From Areca catechu (lineage: Eukaryota > Streptophyta > Magnoliopsida > Arecales > Arecaceae): a stretch of 64,000 bases of DNA. This document shows, in pieces, positions 31,716-42,687 of the stretch (the stretch's first letter is position 1; every line of letters begins with the position of its first letter). A program made the position numbers and the translations under genes. The stretch is from contig CM038038.1 of assembly GCA_021397845.1 (NCBI GenBank), positions 62,738,748 to 62,802,747 on the forward strand, in the 5' to 3' direction. The notes beneath the pieces are model-generated. The model made no database searches, had not been told where the DNA came from, and saw only the letters and a list, made by a program, of their open reading frames with translations.

Positions 31716-32390
31716 TGATGGGGACATTGCTAGCATGGATCCCGAAGCAATCACGAATCCTGGAGCTGCACGAATCTCAAAGCATATCCAAAATAAAGTA
31801 GTTTGGGATCTTATCTTTTGTTTGAAATTTAAATAAGGATTTGGTTGGTTAGGATTTAGATATGGATAGGCTTGTCTTATCCTATCTTGTGTTTGAATTT
31901 GAATCATCTCTATCTTTTTATCCTGTATTCAAATTCAAATGAGGATTGGACAAGTCTATAAATACCACCCTCAGTCCTTTGTAAAAAAATAGTTTTTAGA
32001 GTTTAGTCAAATTTTGGGAATGAAAATGTGTTTTAGAACATAGTATTTTTTTATTTCACTCCATGAGGAGAGGGTGTGAGGCCCAACCCCAGGACATGAT
32101 GTGAGGTCATGCCCAATTATCCCCCTTTTCATTCCATCTTCTCTATCCCCTCGTGGCCTTTGAGATCCATCCTAATGCCTCCAAATATCGAGGAGGGTGT
32201 AATGCCCTAGAGGTGAGAGGTCTCTTCGTTAGGGTGAGTTCCAAAGTTCATGAGATCCAGATCCCTATCCTATGTCCCCATTATTCCTTCGCCACCCCTA
32301 AAGAAAAAAAAATACCAAAAAAAATAGTACCCTAATTTAGGTGACTTCTAGGCTCACCAACGATCCTACCTACGCATTTGTCCCCCATCA
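31716..32390 (+). repeat. Solo-H: chromovirus solo LTR in Tat-J gag
   Basis: TGATGGGGAC to CCCCCATCA, 675 bp, flanked by GAAGG on both sides (31711-31715, 32391-32395). A TATA box (TATAAATACC, 31957-31966), a small hairpin (32027-32042) and the GAGGGTGTGAGGCCC block ally it with Chromo-F and Chromo-D. Solo LTRs form when the two LTRs of one element recombine. Confidence 0.88.
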
Positions 32391-32395
32391 GAAGG

Positions 32396-34153
32396 TCCTT
32401 AGGGGCTCACGCTGACGGGAAGAGGGAGAGGTCGGCTTCCCCCTCTTTTGCTGACTCCGCCCCCCTCGATGGTCGATGCCCTGCTGAGGATCCGCATGAC
32501 TATGGCAGCAAATCATGCACATGGAAGAGCGCATGGCTGAAATCATTGAGCGGCAGAAAGCCGAGGGGGCAGGCGTATGACACCCGCCCACCTTTTTCTG
32601 CTAAGATCATGGGGGAGCCCATTCCCTGGCACTTTAAAATTCCTCAAGTGGACCCCTATGACGGTACCACCGACCAACAGGATCATCTGGGCACCTATAA
32701 GGCCCACATAATGGTACAGGGAGCCTTTGACGCCCTTTATTGCATTGCCTTCCTGGCAACCTTGAAGAAGGCCGCCCGGATGTGGTTTACGGCCATCCGA
32801 CCAGGTACAATCCGCTCCTTTTCCTAACTGGAGAACCTTTTTCTTTCTCATTTCAGGATATGTAGTCGGATCCTAAAGAACACCAACTGCCTCTTTCTCA
32901 TACTGCAGAAGGAGGGGGAGACCCTCCAGGACTACATGGCCTGCTTCAATTCAACGGCCATGGAAGTCCCAGACTTGAACGAGGCGGTAGCGATATCGGC
33001 ATTCAAGAGAGGGCTCCGCTCGTCCAGGCTCTCATTCTCCCTGGACAAGAAGTTCCCGATGGATTATACTAAGCTGTTAGCTAGGGCGCACAAATACACC
33101 CTGGCAGAGGAGCAATCGGTGAGTCGACACCAGGCTGAGAGGTGGTCAGCCCCCAAGAAGCAGAGCGATAAAGCCCCTACAGTCCGACCTCCCGGCAACG
33201 ACAACCGACCCACTCGGCGCCGAAGCCTGAAGCCGAGGGACTTCTTCAAAAGGTTTGAGACCTATGTGCCCCTCTCCCTTTCGAGGGAGAAAATTCTCAT
33301 GGAGATTGAGAATGAGGCCTACTTCCAAAGGCCTCGACCAATGAGGGGCCTTCCTGCCGCCAGAAATAAGAACAAGTACTGTCGGTTCCATAGGGACCAT
33401 GGGCACGACATCGAAGAGTGCCTCCAGCTGAAGGATGCCATTGAAGACCTCATCAGAAGAGGGTGCCTGGGCAAGTATGTCCGACCCCGTCGGGATCGGG
33501 CTGAGGCCTCAACCGTTAGGGACCCTCCAAAGGAGGCTGAGCTCCCCAACCAGCGTCCGATGGACCGGGGCATTGGCATGCTACATCGACGGTCCGACTG
33601 GGGGCGCGAAGGGGACCAAGACATCGTAAAGAGGCCCAGGGGTTTCAATGTGATCAGTTTCTCTGACGAAGACCTCTTGGAGCCTCATCTTCCAAGAGAT
33701 GACCATGTAGTTATGTCGGCAATCATTGCCAACTATGATGTAAAGTGTGTCCTCATTGATAATGGAAGCTGTGCGAAAGTTTTGCTGTATGATGCCTTTG
33801 TCCGAATGAACTTGTCTAGATCAAGGCTATGGGAATCCTTGATGCCACTCACTGGTTTTTGGAAAAACTCTGTGGGGATAGGAGTGATTACTTTACTCGT
33901 GACCCTCGTGATGGAGCCTTACCAGCGGACTTTCCCCATCAATTTCATGGTCGTCCATATGACCTCGGCATACAATGCCATCTTAGGCCGACCGGCTCTC
34001 AACAGGTTCTGGGCCATCGTATCCACTTACCATTTGCTGACAAAGTTTCCAACTCGTAACAAGGTCGAAAAAATAAGAGGAGACCGCAGGATGGCTAGAC
34101 AATGTCTGGCCATACATGACAAGCTGTTGGATGGGTGCCCCACACTTGAATAA
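32396..34153 (+). pseudogene. Tat-J gag core, zinc motif and protease
   Basis: The capsid core (VDPYDGTTDQQDHLGTY, LKKAARMWFTAI) is broken by TAA near 32824 and resumes with DYMACFNSTAMEV. The Tat-type zinc motif CRFHRDHGHDIEEC lies near 33380. The protease site reads IDNGSCAKVLLYDAF, with Asn where the catalytic motif normally has Ser (Asp codon 33758), and the second block is AILGRPALNRF. The frame ends at 34153 and pol continues with further stops. Confidence 0.82.
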
Positions 34154-35178
34154 CTTGACCCCAGAGACGAAGCCAACGACCATGGCCAGCCTGTTGAGAA
34201 GATTGTGTTTGTTCCCCTTAAAGGGAACGACCCTACTAAAGTCCTCCAAATTAGGAGCACACTAAATGAAGAGGCCAGACAGGAGCTGGTTGGTTTCTTG
34301 ATAAGCAATGCTGATGTCTTCGCCTGGTCAGCTTCGGACATGCTAGGCATCCCGTCGAATGTCATCACTCATTAGCTTAGGGTGGACCCAACTTATAGAC
34401 CCGTCCAATAGAAGAAGAGGAGCTTCGCTGTCAAAAGGTAGAAGGCCATCGAAGAAGAAGTGAAGAAGCTCTTTGATGCTGGCTTCATCCGGGAGTCCCA
34501 TTACCCAGAGTGGCTGGCCAATGTCGTCATGGTGAAGAAGGCTAGTGGAAAGTGGAGGATCTGTGTGGATTACACGAATCTCAATAAGGCTTGTCCTAAG
34601 GATAGCTTCCCCCTGCTAAAAATCGATAAGCTGGTGGATGCTACGGCTGGCCACCAGCTCTTGAGCTTCATGGATGCCTTCTCTGGGTACAACCAGATCA
34701 GGATGCACCCCGAAGACGAGGAGAAGACAACCTTTATCACAGATAGAGGGCTGTGTTGTTACAGAATGATGCCTTTTGGCCTGAAGAATGCGGGTGCCAC
34801 TTTTCTACGACTGATCAACCGAGTCTTTGAAGGGCAACTTGGAAGGAATATGGAGGCCTACGTCGATGATATGATTGTTAAGAGCCTCCGCAAGGCCGAC
34901 CACATCAGGGACTTGCAGGAATCCTTTGACGTGCTAAGACGCCATTAGATGAAGTTAAATCCTGCCAAGTGCATATTTAGGGTGACCTCCAAAAAGTTTC
35001 TTGGTTTCTTGGTCACTCAAAGAGGTATTGAGGTCAACCCTGAGAAAATTAAGCTATCATTGACATGACACATCCGACCAGTAAAAGGCAAGTGCAAGAA
35101 CTCACGGGCTGCATCGCTTCTCTCAGCCATTTTATCTTCTTGTTGGCAGAGAGATCCCTTCCATTCTTCAAGACCTTG
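34154..35178 (+). pseudogene. Tat-J reverse transcriptase
   Basis: Motifs are ADVFAWSASDMLGI, WRICVDYTNLNKACPKDSFP, FMDAFSGYNQIRM, YRMMPFGLKNAGATF and the catalytic YVDD at 34859-34870. Several stops lie before the domain and one at the end of the longest stretch (34946). The reading shifts frame near 35050. The sequence is cut by solo-K after CCTTG. Confidence 0.85.
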
Positions 35179-37799
35179 TGATGGAAATTCTCCCAGGGTC
35201 ATGGGGATCATGCAGCATACAGAATTGACTTTCAAAATAGAATTTCATAGCATGATACCCTAACATATATAACATGTATAGAAAATCCTAATTCCCAGGA
35301 ATCCCTTGGGCAATTACAACTAATGAATCATAAAATAAAGTCAATTAACATACCTGGATCGCTAAATCCAATCCTTTCCATGAGGCTCACAAGAGCAAGC
35401 CCTCCAACGGTGATCCACACGAGACTTGAACCAAAAAAGAATCCCTACCAGGATTGCTTGCTTCAATAGGACTCTTAGGATAGCCTTTGGACCTTTGACC
35501 CCTGTAGGACACCCTGTCCTGCTGTAGGGCTCTCTAGACACTCTCTTAAGGCACTCTTGGCTTTAGGACAACCCTCCCCTAGGATCCCTTAGGTTATGCC
35601 CTAAAACAAAGCCTTGTCCTAAAAGATAAGACCTTGTCTTAACAAGACAAGTCTTGTCTTAAAAGAAGGAGGGAGGGAGACAACAGAAAGAGGCACTCAG
35701 ATAACTCTCGAAAAAATGGACTTCTATTTATGATGATCGAAAATCTCAAGTCTTATTTCACCGTACCCCCTTTATATAGATTCAGATGGGGCATGAAAAG
35801 CATCCCGAGACTCCTTATCAGATATGACTCTTCATGTCTGATAAGGCTCTTCATGCTTCAAGAGTCTTATTTGATGTTCTTTCCTTTTCCAAAGCAGTTC
35901 CCCATATGCCATGTGGCATATACCGGTTATGAAGAATGGAAGGAGGCATCCTTTCAATCTTGAAGAACGTGGAATGGGCAGAGTCCTAAGGGCAGAAGGA
36001 CTCTGCCTCAGAATAGTGCACGCGCAGATGAAGAGAAGCGACTCTTCATCTGCGCGCCCATATTTCTTTCTGCTTTCACGCTGCCCCTTCCACTTCTTTG
36101 ACCGGTCAATCCTCTCCAAGAGGTGTGGGGATAAAGTGAAGAGGTACCACTTTGATGAATCTCCCAGAGTTTCATCTGTAGAAGGACTTTTAGTCCTTCT
36201 GCGCACGCCATACTTCTCCCGGGTGCGCCAAAAGGGCGCCACTTTCCTTTCCCACTTCTCTCTCCATCCAAAGCAGCATACATTGATCAGTGAAATATAT
36301 GCAATATGGGTGTCATTAGAAAAAGCATTAAATAAGCTTTCTGACCATATAATTTATTTTCAAATTAGAGGTCTATAGCTCATTCTGTGCCTTTTTAAAG
36401 TTAAGGTGTCATTTAGGTACCAAGAGTCCCTTGCCATTGGGACTCTTCATATATGGCGCCTAACATGCCAAAAATTCCAAATAAAAATCAGATCAAGCTC
36501 TGATTTGGCTAGCCCCACATAGGACTTAACCTAATTTAGGTTTTTCATAATTAGGTTAGCCCAATTAGCAAGCAACCGAATCCAATCCAATTGGGTTAGG
36601 AATTAGGTTTGCCTACATATGCTAGTATGTAATCCGGCTAACCAATTAGAATCCTATGATCCTAATTAAATCATAAATGACTTCCTTGGCCAAGTCTCTA
36701 TTGTGTATGACCCATTGGATTCTACATCTAGCCAGTAGTAGGTTTAGGTTTGAGCCGATTCGATCCGATCGAACCCGATTGACCTAATTAGGTCAAATTG
36801 GCTCACCTAATTATCCAATTTGAATCACACATCGAATTGACTCATGAAACCAAATCAATTGGTTTATGAATACCTACAAGACAAGATTGATGTCTAGCAA
36901 CGTGTCATGCCTATCCGGAAGAGGTAGAATTTGGTGAAAAATATCAAAATACCCTTCAGTAGTAAGTTACCGTGCAATTCAATCTTTCAATCTCCCATTA
37001 TCAAGATTAAGTGATAGGTATGGATAGATGTCAAACCCTAACACTTAATCATATCAAATCTTAGCTCGATCATGAGGACTTAGCTGATGACTGATTAGAT
37101 TTCACTAATCTCATCCTGCTTTGATCAAAGGCTCCTTGAGTCTCTCATCGAAGAGTTTACATGGGATAACAATTCCTCTTACTAGGAATGATCGATTCCT
37201 TGTTGGTCCACTCACATCCTTCGTACACCTTTCACCATACCCAGAACACCCCGTACATGTCGCAATGCTATGAATGAGTATGAACCAAAGTATGGCTTAG
37301 TGTGCACAAGGAACCATGGTGACCTCAGGTCTAAAGATCATATGCACAACTTCTACTATGGGATCTATCTTTTGACAAGTAGTAAGACTTTCATAAGATA
37401 GTCCCGGTGCGGATCAGTTCTAGTGTACTCATACTTTGATGAGCACCCTTATCCTTGTATTAGTGTCTCTACACAAGTGGTTGTGAGATCAACCACCCGC
37501 ATCAACTGAGCATATATAGGATAAGCTAGTCTTTTTGGATTCATCGATCCCCGAATTGATGGTCCAACGACTAGGAACATTCTAGATTAAGGTTTATAGG
37601 AATTAGGTCTCACTGATATTTTATCATAACCCTAATTCCATTGCCCTATTCTATGGGGTTCATCATAATCATCAGAAACATGATACAACAGTATATGATG
37701 AATCACAAGCCTTTATTAATTTGGAAATATGTCATACATGAGTTGGAAGTTTACAAAAAGGCCCTCATAATGATTGGCTCTTAGGGCACTTTTCTATCA
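35179..37799 (-). repeat. Solo-K: 2.6-kb solo LTR inserted in Tat-J pol
   Basis: On the minus strand it starts TGATAGAAA (37799) and ends TTTCCATCA (35179), short inverted ends, and is flanked by CCTTG on both sides (35174-35178, 37800-37804). A TATA box (TATATAAAG, minus, 35770-35778) sets the orientation, leaving about 2.0 kb of U3 and 0.6 kb of R-U5. There is no primer site, polypurine tract or gene inside. I cannot assign the superfamily; the plus-strand frames at 35730-36378 lack motifs. Confidence 0.82.
35770..35778 (-). promoter_or_regulatory. TATA box of solo-K
   Basis: The minus strand reads TATATAAAG followed by a G-run, the clearest promoter motif in this LTR. Confidence 0.55.
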
Positions 37800-37804
37800 C
37801 CTTG

Positions 37805-38374
37805 CACCGACCGGACCGGTTCCAGTCGATCGACGAATGTCGGTCAGCCTTCGAAGCCCTGAAGGACTATCTGAAGAATCCTCTACTCTTGGCTAAACCA
37901 ACGGAGGGAGAAGTGTTGTACCTATACTTGTCGTCCTCTGATGAGGCCGTCAGTGCTGTCCTCATGTGGGTAGGGGAAGATGGCCAGCAAAAACCTATCT
38001 ACTACATCAGCAAGGTCCTCCATGACATCGAGACAAGGTACCCTAAAGTTCAAAAACTAGTTTACTCATTGGTCATAGTAGCGAAGCACCTCCGGCCCTA
38101 CTTCCAGGCGCACCCGGTCATTGTGCTGACGGACCAGCCCCTCAAGGCAATTCTCTGAAGCCCTAACACCTCCAGACGGCTTGCCAAGTGGGCCATCAAG
38201 GTGGGTGATTCGATATCTCCTTCCAACCCCTATTGGCCTTAAGGTCTCAGGTAATCGCTGATTTTATTACAGAATGCACCTGAGGGTCAGAGGCAACCCC
38301 ATCAGTAGCTAAAGTACCTATGGCTGATCTAACGGAAGGGATCGAGCTTGCCTAGACCCTTTATGTGGGCAGAG
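37805..38374 (+). pseudogene. Tat-J RNase H, truncated
   Basis: CRSAFEALKDYLKNP, LYLYLSSSDEAVSAVLM, VAKHLRPYFQAHPV and LTDQPLKAIL continue the Tat-J pol after solo-K. As in Tat-A the first catalytic Asp is not evident. Stops follow 38155 and the sequence ends where the Chromo-D 5' LTR begins. Confidence 0.8.
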
Positions 38375-39783
38375 TGGTGAGGACACCTACACAAAATTTC
38401 AGAACTCACTATGGATCTTGTAAGGAAGATCCAGACTCTGAACCATCCAGCAAATGCAACCCAGTAATTGTTTTCGGGTTTTAAAGTATGAAGCCTTTTG
38501 TTGCCAAACATCAAGAGAAGCTAGCAAGGAAGGAAAATTTTCCCAATTTTAAAGCATGTGTCATGCATTTCTTGAGCTAGCAAAGGAGGGAAAATTTTGT
38601 GAGTTTTAAAGCAAGAGCATGCACCGCCGTCCTACAGCCCCAGCTTTCAGCCTGCAGCTCCTCCTGCAGCTCCTCCTGCAGCCCTTCATCATGATCCCTG
38701 CAGCTTTGTACCCATTTAAAAAAAGTGAATTAAACTAATCTTTATATAGAGGGTTCTAGAGGGTGTTCTTGAGCCTATAAATAGGGATGGTTCTATTGTA
38801 TGAAAGAAGAAGAAAAAAAAAGATGAAATGAAATACTGCTGGAGTGTTTTCTCTAGTGCCTTTGTTACAATTGTAACATTGAGGGGTGTGAGGCCCTAAC
38901 CCTGCCTTTGTTCTAGAGGGTGTTCTTGAGCCTATAAATAGGGATGGTTCTCTTGTATGAAAGAAGAAGAAAAAAAAAGATGAAATGAAATACTGCTGGA
39001 GTGTTTTCTCTAGTGCCTTTGTTACAATTGTAACATTGAGGGGTGTGAGGCCCTAACCCTGCCTTCGTTGCGTTGCAACGTCGAGGAGTGTGAGGCTCCG
39101 GCTGCCTTCGCTACAACCGTGGCGTCGAGGGGCGCGAGGCCCTATCTATCCTACCATTTTCCAGCCATCTAAGCCCCCCTATCATCCATTCCATCATCCA
39201 TAATCCTCACCACCGTGCTCCAGAAGATCGAAGATTTCAAGCTCGCCCGAATTTAGCCTTTCCACCTCGAACGGAGCTCCAGGAATTGTGATTGTCATTT
39301 TATTTGATGTCCTGGTACTCTTCTTGCTTTGATTTGGATTTTGTACCTTGTAGGGTCTTTCTCCGGTAACGATCCCCCGAAGGAACCTTGCCAACATACA
39401 TTTAGCATGATGCCACCCGTTGAGCAGCTGATTATTGATCATCTAGGCCGCATCTTCCCAGGAAGAGTGACCCTAGTGCTTTGGGAATATTTATTTACTG
39501 TTGTGTCATTTTACCTCACCTCCTTATCCTCAAGATCTGTTTTATTAATTGTTTGCATGTCCTAGATCGGGGATTTCTCAATCTCTGAGTCCTGGGTCTA
39601 TTATTCTGCTCACTTAATTTTGGGGTCCAGCATGAGAGGTTGTATGAGTTGATATCTTCCTTAAGTTGTTTTCTATCATCCTTGCTTGTTATGAGTCTCA
39701 ATTTAATCAGATTTAAGGGTGATTTTCTTTGCATTGCATCTCTCATCATCTTCATGCCATCCTAGTCTATAGGTTCCCCATCA
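38375..39783 (+). repeat. Chromo-D 5' LTR with duplicated promoter
   Basis: It starts TGGTGAGGACACC and ends TTCCCCATCA. A 157-bp block (38754-38910) containing the TATA box is repeated in tandem (38911-39067); the 3' LTR has one copy. Downstream are hairpin-plus-GAGG units (from 39020) and a 113-bp segment (39241-39353) absent from the 3' LTR. Confidence 0.88.
38754..39067 (+). repeat. 157-bp tandem promoter duplication
   Basis: Each copy carries CCTATAAATAGGG (TATA at 38776 and 38933), an A-rich run, GGAGTGTTTTCTCTAGTGCC and the palindrome TGTTACAATTGTAACA. The copies are almost identical, so the duplication is recent relative to the element. Confidence 0.9.
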
Positions 39784-39787
39784 TATT

Positions 39788-39799
39788 TGGTATCAGAGC
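39788..39799 (+). promoter_or_regulatory. Primer-binding site of Chromo-D
   Basis: A perfect TGGTATCAGAGC, four bases after the LTR end, for initiator tRNA-Met. Confidence 0.85.
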
Positions 39800-40545
39800 A
39801 GGTTAGTTTAAGACTTGTTCCAGTCTCTACACTTCAGGATTTCTGTTTTCACTTGTGACCTACCTGTAATCCATTTTAATTTCAATATAAGAGTAGTTAG
39901 TTTCTTTGTTTTGTATTTTTTTCCTTGTATCATTTTTAGTTAGCTGTCTTAGTTTAAAATTTCGTCTTTATAAAAAAATTATAAAAAAAATTAAAATTCC
40001 TGAAAGTTGTTGCTGTCCTGTTTACTGTTTACTGTTTTTTCTGTATTAGTTACATTTTCTGCCTGTAATCTACTTAAATCTCTATATAAAAGTAGTTATT
40101 TTATCTTGTTTATATTTTTTTTCTTGTAGAATTTTCAGTTATCTATCTTTGTTTAAAATCTCATCCTCAGAAAAAAATTACAAAAAAAGTTAAAATTTCT
40201 AAAATCCTCTGCTGTCTGCATGCTGTTTTGCTGACTCTTCCATTTTAGTTAAGTTCCAAGACATGTTTAGAATAGCATAGGTTTTATTTGTCTAAATCCT
40301 TTCATCTGGTACGCTATTGATGTGTTAAGTGTCTACTGTGATTTTTATGGAATTTTTTTTTGCACCATTAGACTAGGGTTCATTGCATGTTTCATTCCAT
40401 CTCATGATAAATCTATTTAAGGGCGGCAATTTCATAACAAAGGGGAGGACGTCATTACCTCTCCTTAGTCCACAACAACCACCCTCATTTTTGAACCTAA
40501 GCCTTTAAATTTAAAATCAATTAGCAATGTACTGCTTTGCTCTGG
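39800..40545 (+). other. Leader of Chromo-D with an old duplication
   Basis: This is AT-rich and non-coding. Two degenerate tandem copies about 200 bp apart start CCTGTAATC (near 39863 and 40063) and share TATAAGAGTAGTTA-like and AAAAAAATTA-like blocks. The stretch ends CCTTTAAATTTAAA, which matches the Chromo-B leader near 21770, and then jumps into pol. Confidence 0.5.
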
Positions 40546-42687
40546 AGAGCCATAGGGACTGGCCACCTTTTATAGACGATTCATTAGGGGTTTCAGCACC
40601 GTTGTCTCACCCATCATTGATTGCATTAGGAAGGGAGCTTTCGAGTGGACCAAAGCTGCTGATAAAGCCTTCTTAGAGCTGAAAGAGAAAATGACCCAGG
40701 CCCCCGTCCTAAGATTGCCCGATTTTTCCAAAGTGTTTGAGGTAGCATGTGATGCCTCAGGGGTAGGAATAGGAGGAGTCCTAAGCCAAGAGAACCACCC
40801 GGTAGCCTTTTTTTGTGAGAAGTTCAATGAGGCTAAGATTAGGTATTCTACCTATGATAAGGAATTTTATGCCTTAGTACAAGCACTAAGATATTGGAGA
40901 CATTACCTTTTACCTAATGAATTTGTGTTGTACTCTGATCACGAGGCATTGAGGTATCTGAGTTCCCAAAAGAAGTTGAACCCTAGACATGCTAAGTGGG
41001 TAGAATATATCCAGGCGTATACCTTTGTTTTGAAACATCGAGCAAAACTGACAATAAGGTAGCCGACGCCTTGAGCCAACGATCTTTACTCCTGAGCACT
41101 GTTAGAACCGAGGTTGTAGGGTTTAACTAGATTAAAGAGCAGTACGATACCTGTCCTGATTTCAGAAAGATTCACCAAGCCTTGAGTATCGGACCATCTA
41201 AGGAACACAGTCAGTATACCTTGTTAGATGGTTACCTGTTTAAGGAGAATAGGCTATGCGTCCCAAGAACGTCTGTAAGGGAATTTTTGGTCTGGGAGAC
41301 GCACGCAGGAGGTTTAGCTGGCCATTTCGGGAAGAATAAGACCATCCTAGCTGTAGAGGAACATTTCTTTTGGCCAAGTCTGAAAAGGGATGTTGCCCAA
41401 ATTGTGGCTAGGTGCCAAACATGCGCTGTTGCAAAACAGCGAAAGCAGAACACTGGCTTGTACACCCCTTTGCCCGTCCCTAGTTTCCCTTGGTAGGATT
41501 TGAGTATGGATTTTGTGTTAGGATTACCTAGAACCCAAAGGAAACACGACTCAATCTTTGTTGTGGTTGATAGATTCTCCAAGATGGCCCACTTCCTGCC
41601 ATGCAACCAATCTTATAATGCCTCTAAGGTAGCCAAACTATTCTTAGATGAGATAGTTAGAATTCATGGCCTACCTAAGACAATTGTGTCCGACAGAGAT
41701 GTTAGGTTCACCAGTTACTTTTGGAAGACCCTCTGGCACATGTTAGGGACCAAGTTGAAATTCTCCACTGCTTACCATCCCCAAACTGACGGCCAGACTG
41801 AAGTTATGAACTGAAGCCTAGGAAACTTGCTTAGGTGTCTTGTAGGAGATAACATTAAGAACTGGGACTTGCTGTTACCGAAAGCTGAGTTCGCCTACAA
41901 CAGTTCTGTCAATAGGACCACCGGTAAAAGCCCATTTGAGATTGTCCATGGGTACCGACCTAACAAGCCACTTGACCTGATTCCCCTGCCATTGCATGCT
42001 AGGACATCCGAGTCTACTGAATCTTTTGCACAGCATATTAGGAATCTGCATAAGGAAATCACCAAAAAAACCACATCAAGTAATGAGGCTTATAAAATAT
42101 AAGCTGACTCTAGAAAGCGATTCAAGGAATTTTTTTTAGGTGATTTCGTAATGATCCGACTCAGACCAGAACGGTTCCCCTCAAGAACTATTAAGAAATT
42201 ACATTCTCGAAGTACTGGTCCCTTTAAAATTATTGAGAGAGTAGGACCCAATGCTTACGTGCTTGAATTACCTCCTGATCTAGGCATTAGCTCCACTTTC
42301 AATATTGTAGATCTAACTGAGTATAAGGAGCCAACAGTAATACCCAGTGAGGCATTCGGACCTGATCCATTACTTGAGAGAGAACCCACCATAGAGTGTC
42401 CACTAAAAAGGCCTGAGCGACGAGAGAAGATCGAGCGAATCCTAGATGATCAAATTATCAGTACTCGACGGAATGGTTATCAACGCTACTTGGTAAGGTG
42501 GCAAGGACGTCCCGAGTCGGAGGATTCATGGGTTACCCGAGAGGACCTACAACACATTGACCCGGACCTTCTGGAAGAATATCAAAGCCGGATGAGCCTT
42601 TACTCGACGGAGTCAAGTTCTTCCCACCCCAGGAGGATTGGTGAGGACACCTACACAAAATTTCAGAACTCACTGTGGATCTCGTAA
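40546..42687 (+). pseudogene. Chromo-D pol remnant: RNase H, integrase, chromodomain
   Basis: After GLATFYRRFIRGF come RNase H (VACDASGVGIGGVLSQE, YSTYDKEFYALVQALRYWRH, LYSDHEAL), integrase (HAGGLAGHFGKNKT, CQTCAVAKQ, MDFVLGLPRTQ, VSDRDVRFTSYFW, PQTDGQTEV) and a chromodomain (ERILDDQIISTRRNGYQRYL, EDSWVTREDLQHIDPDLL). The central tryptophan of the chromodomain is kept. A frame change lies near 41045, and stops lie near 41080-41130, 41494, 41812 and 42100. The frame runs 49 bases into the 3' LTR and ends FQNSLWIS at TAA 42685. Confidence 0.86.

Larger units (their letters stand above)
9265..38374 (+). mobile_element. Tat-J: old Tat-lineage Ty3/gypsy element, split by insertions
   Basis: The element is assembled from 9265-10026 and 31190-31320 (5' LTR), 31321-31715 and 32396-34153 (gag to protease), 34154-35178 (reverse transcriptase) and 37805-38374 (RNase H). 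It is interrupted by Tat-A, solo-H and solo-K, each bounded by a 5-bp duplication, and it is cut off by Chromo-D. The second RNase H, integrase and 3' LTR are missing. An inverted relative (Tat-J') at 49461-50569 confirms the LTR ends and the gag start. Since three elements inserted into it, Tat-J is the oldest member of this nest. Confidence 0.8.

Noticed and set aside
35730..36378. Genes on either strand inside solo-K
   Set aside because: The frames overlap the LTR promoter region, have no motifs and conflict with each other.
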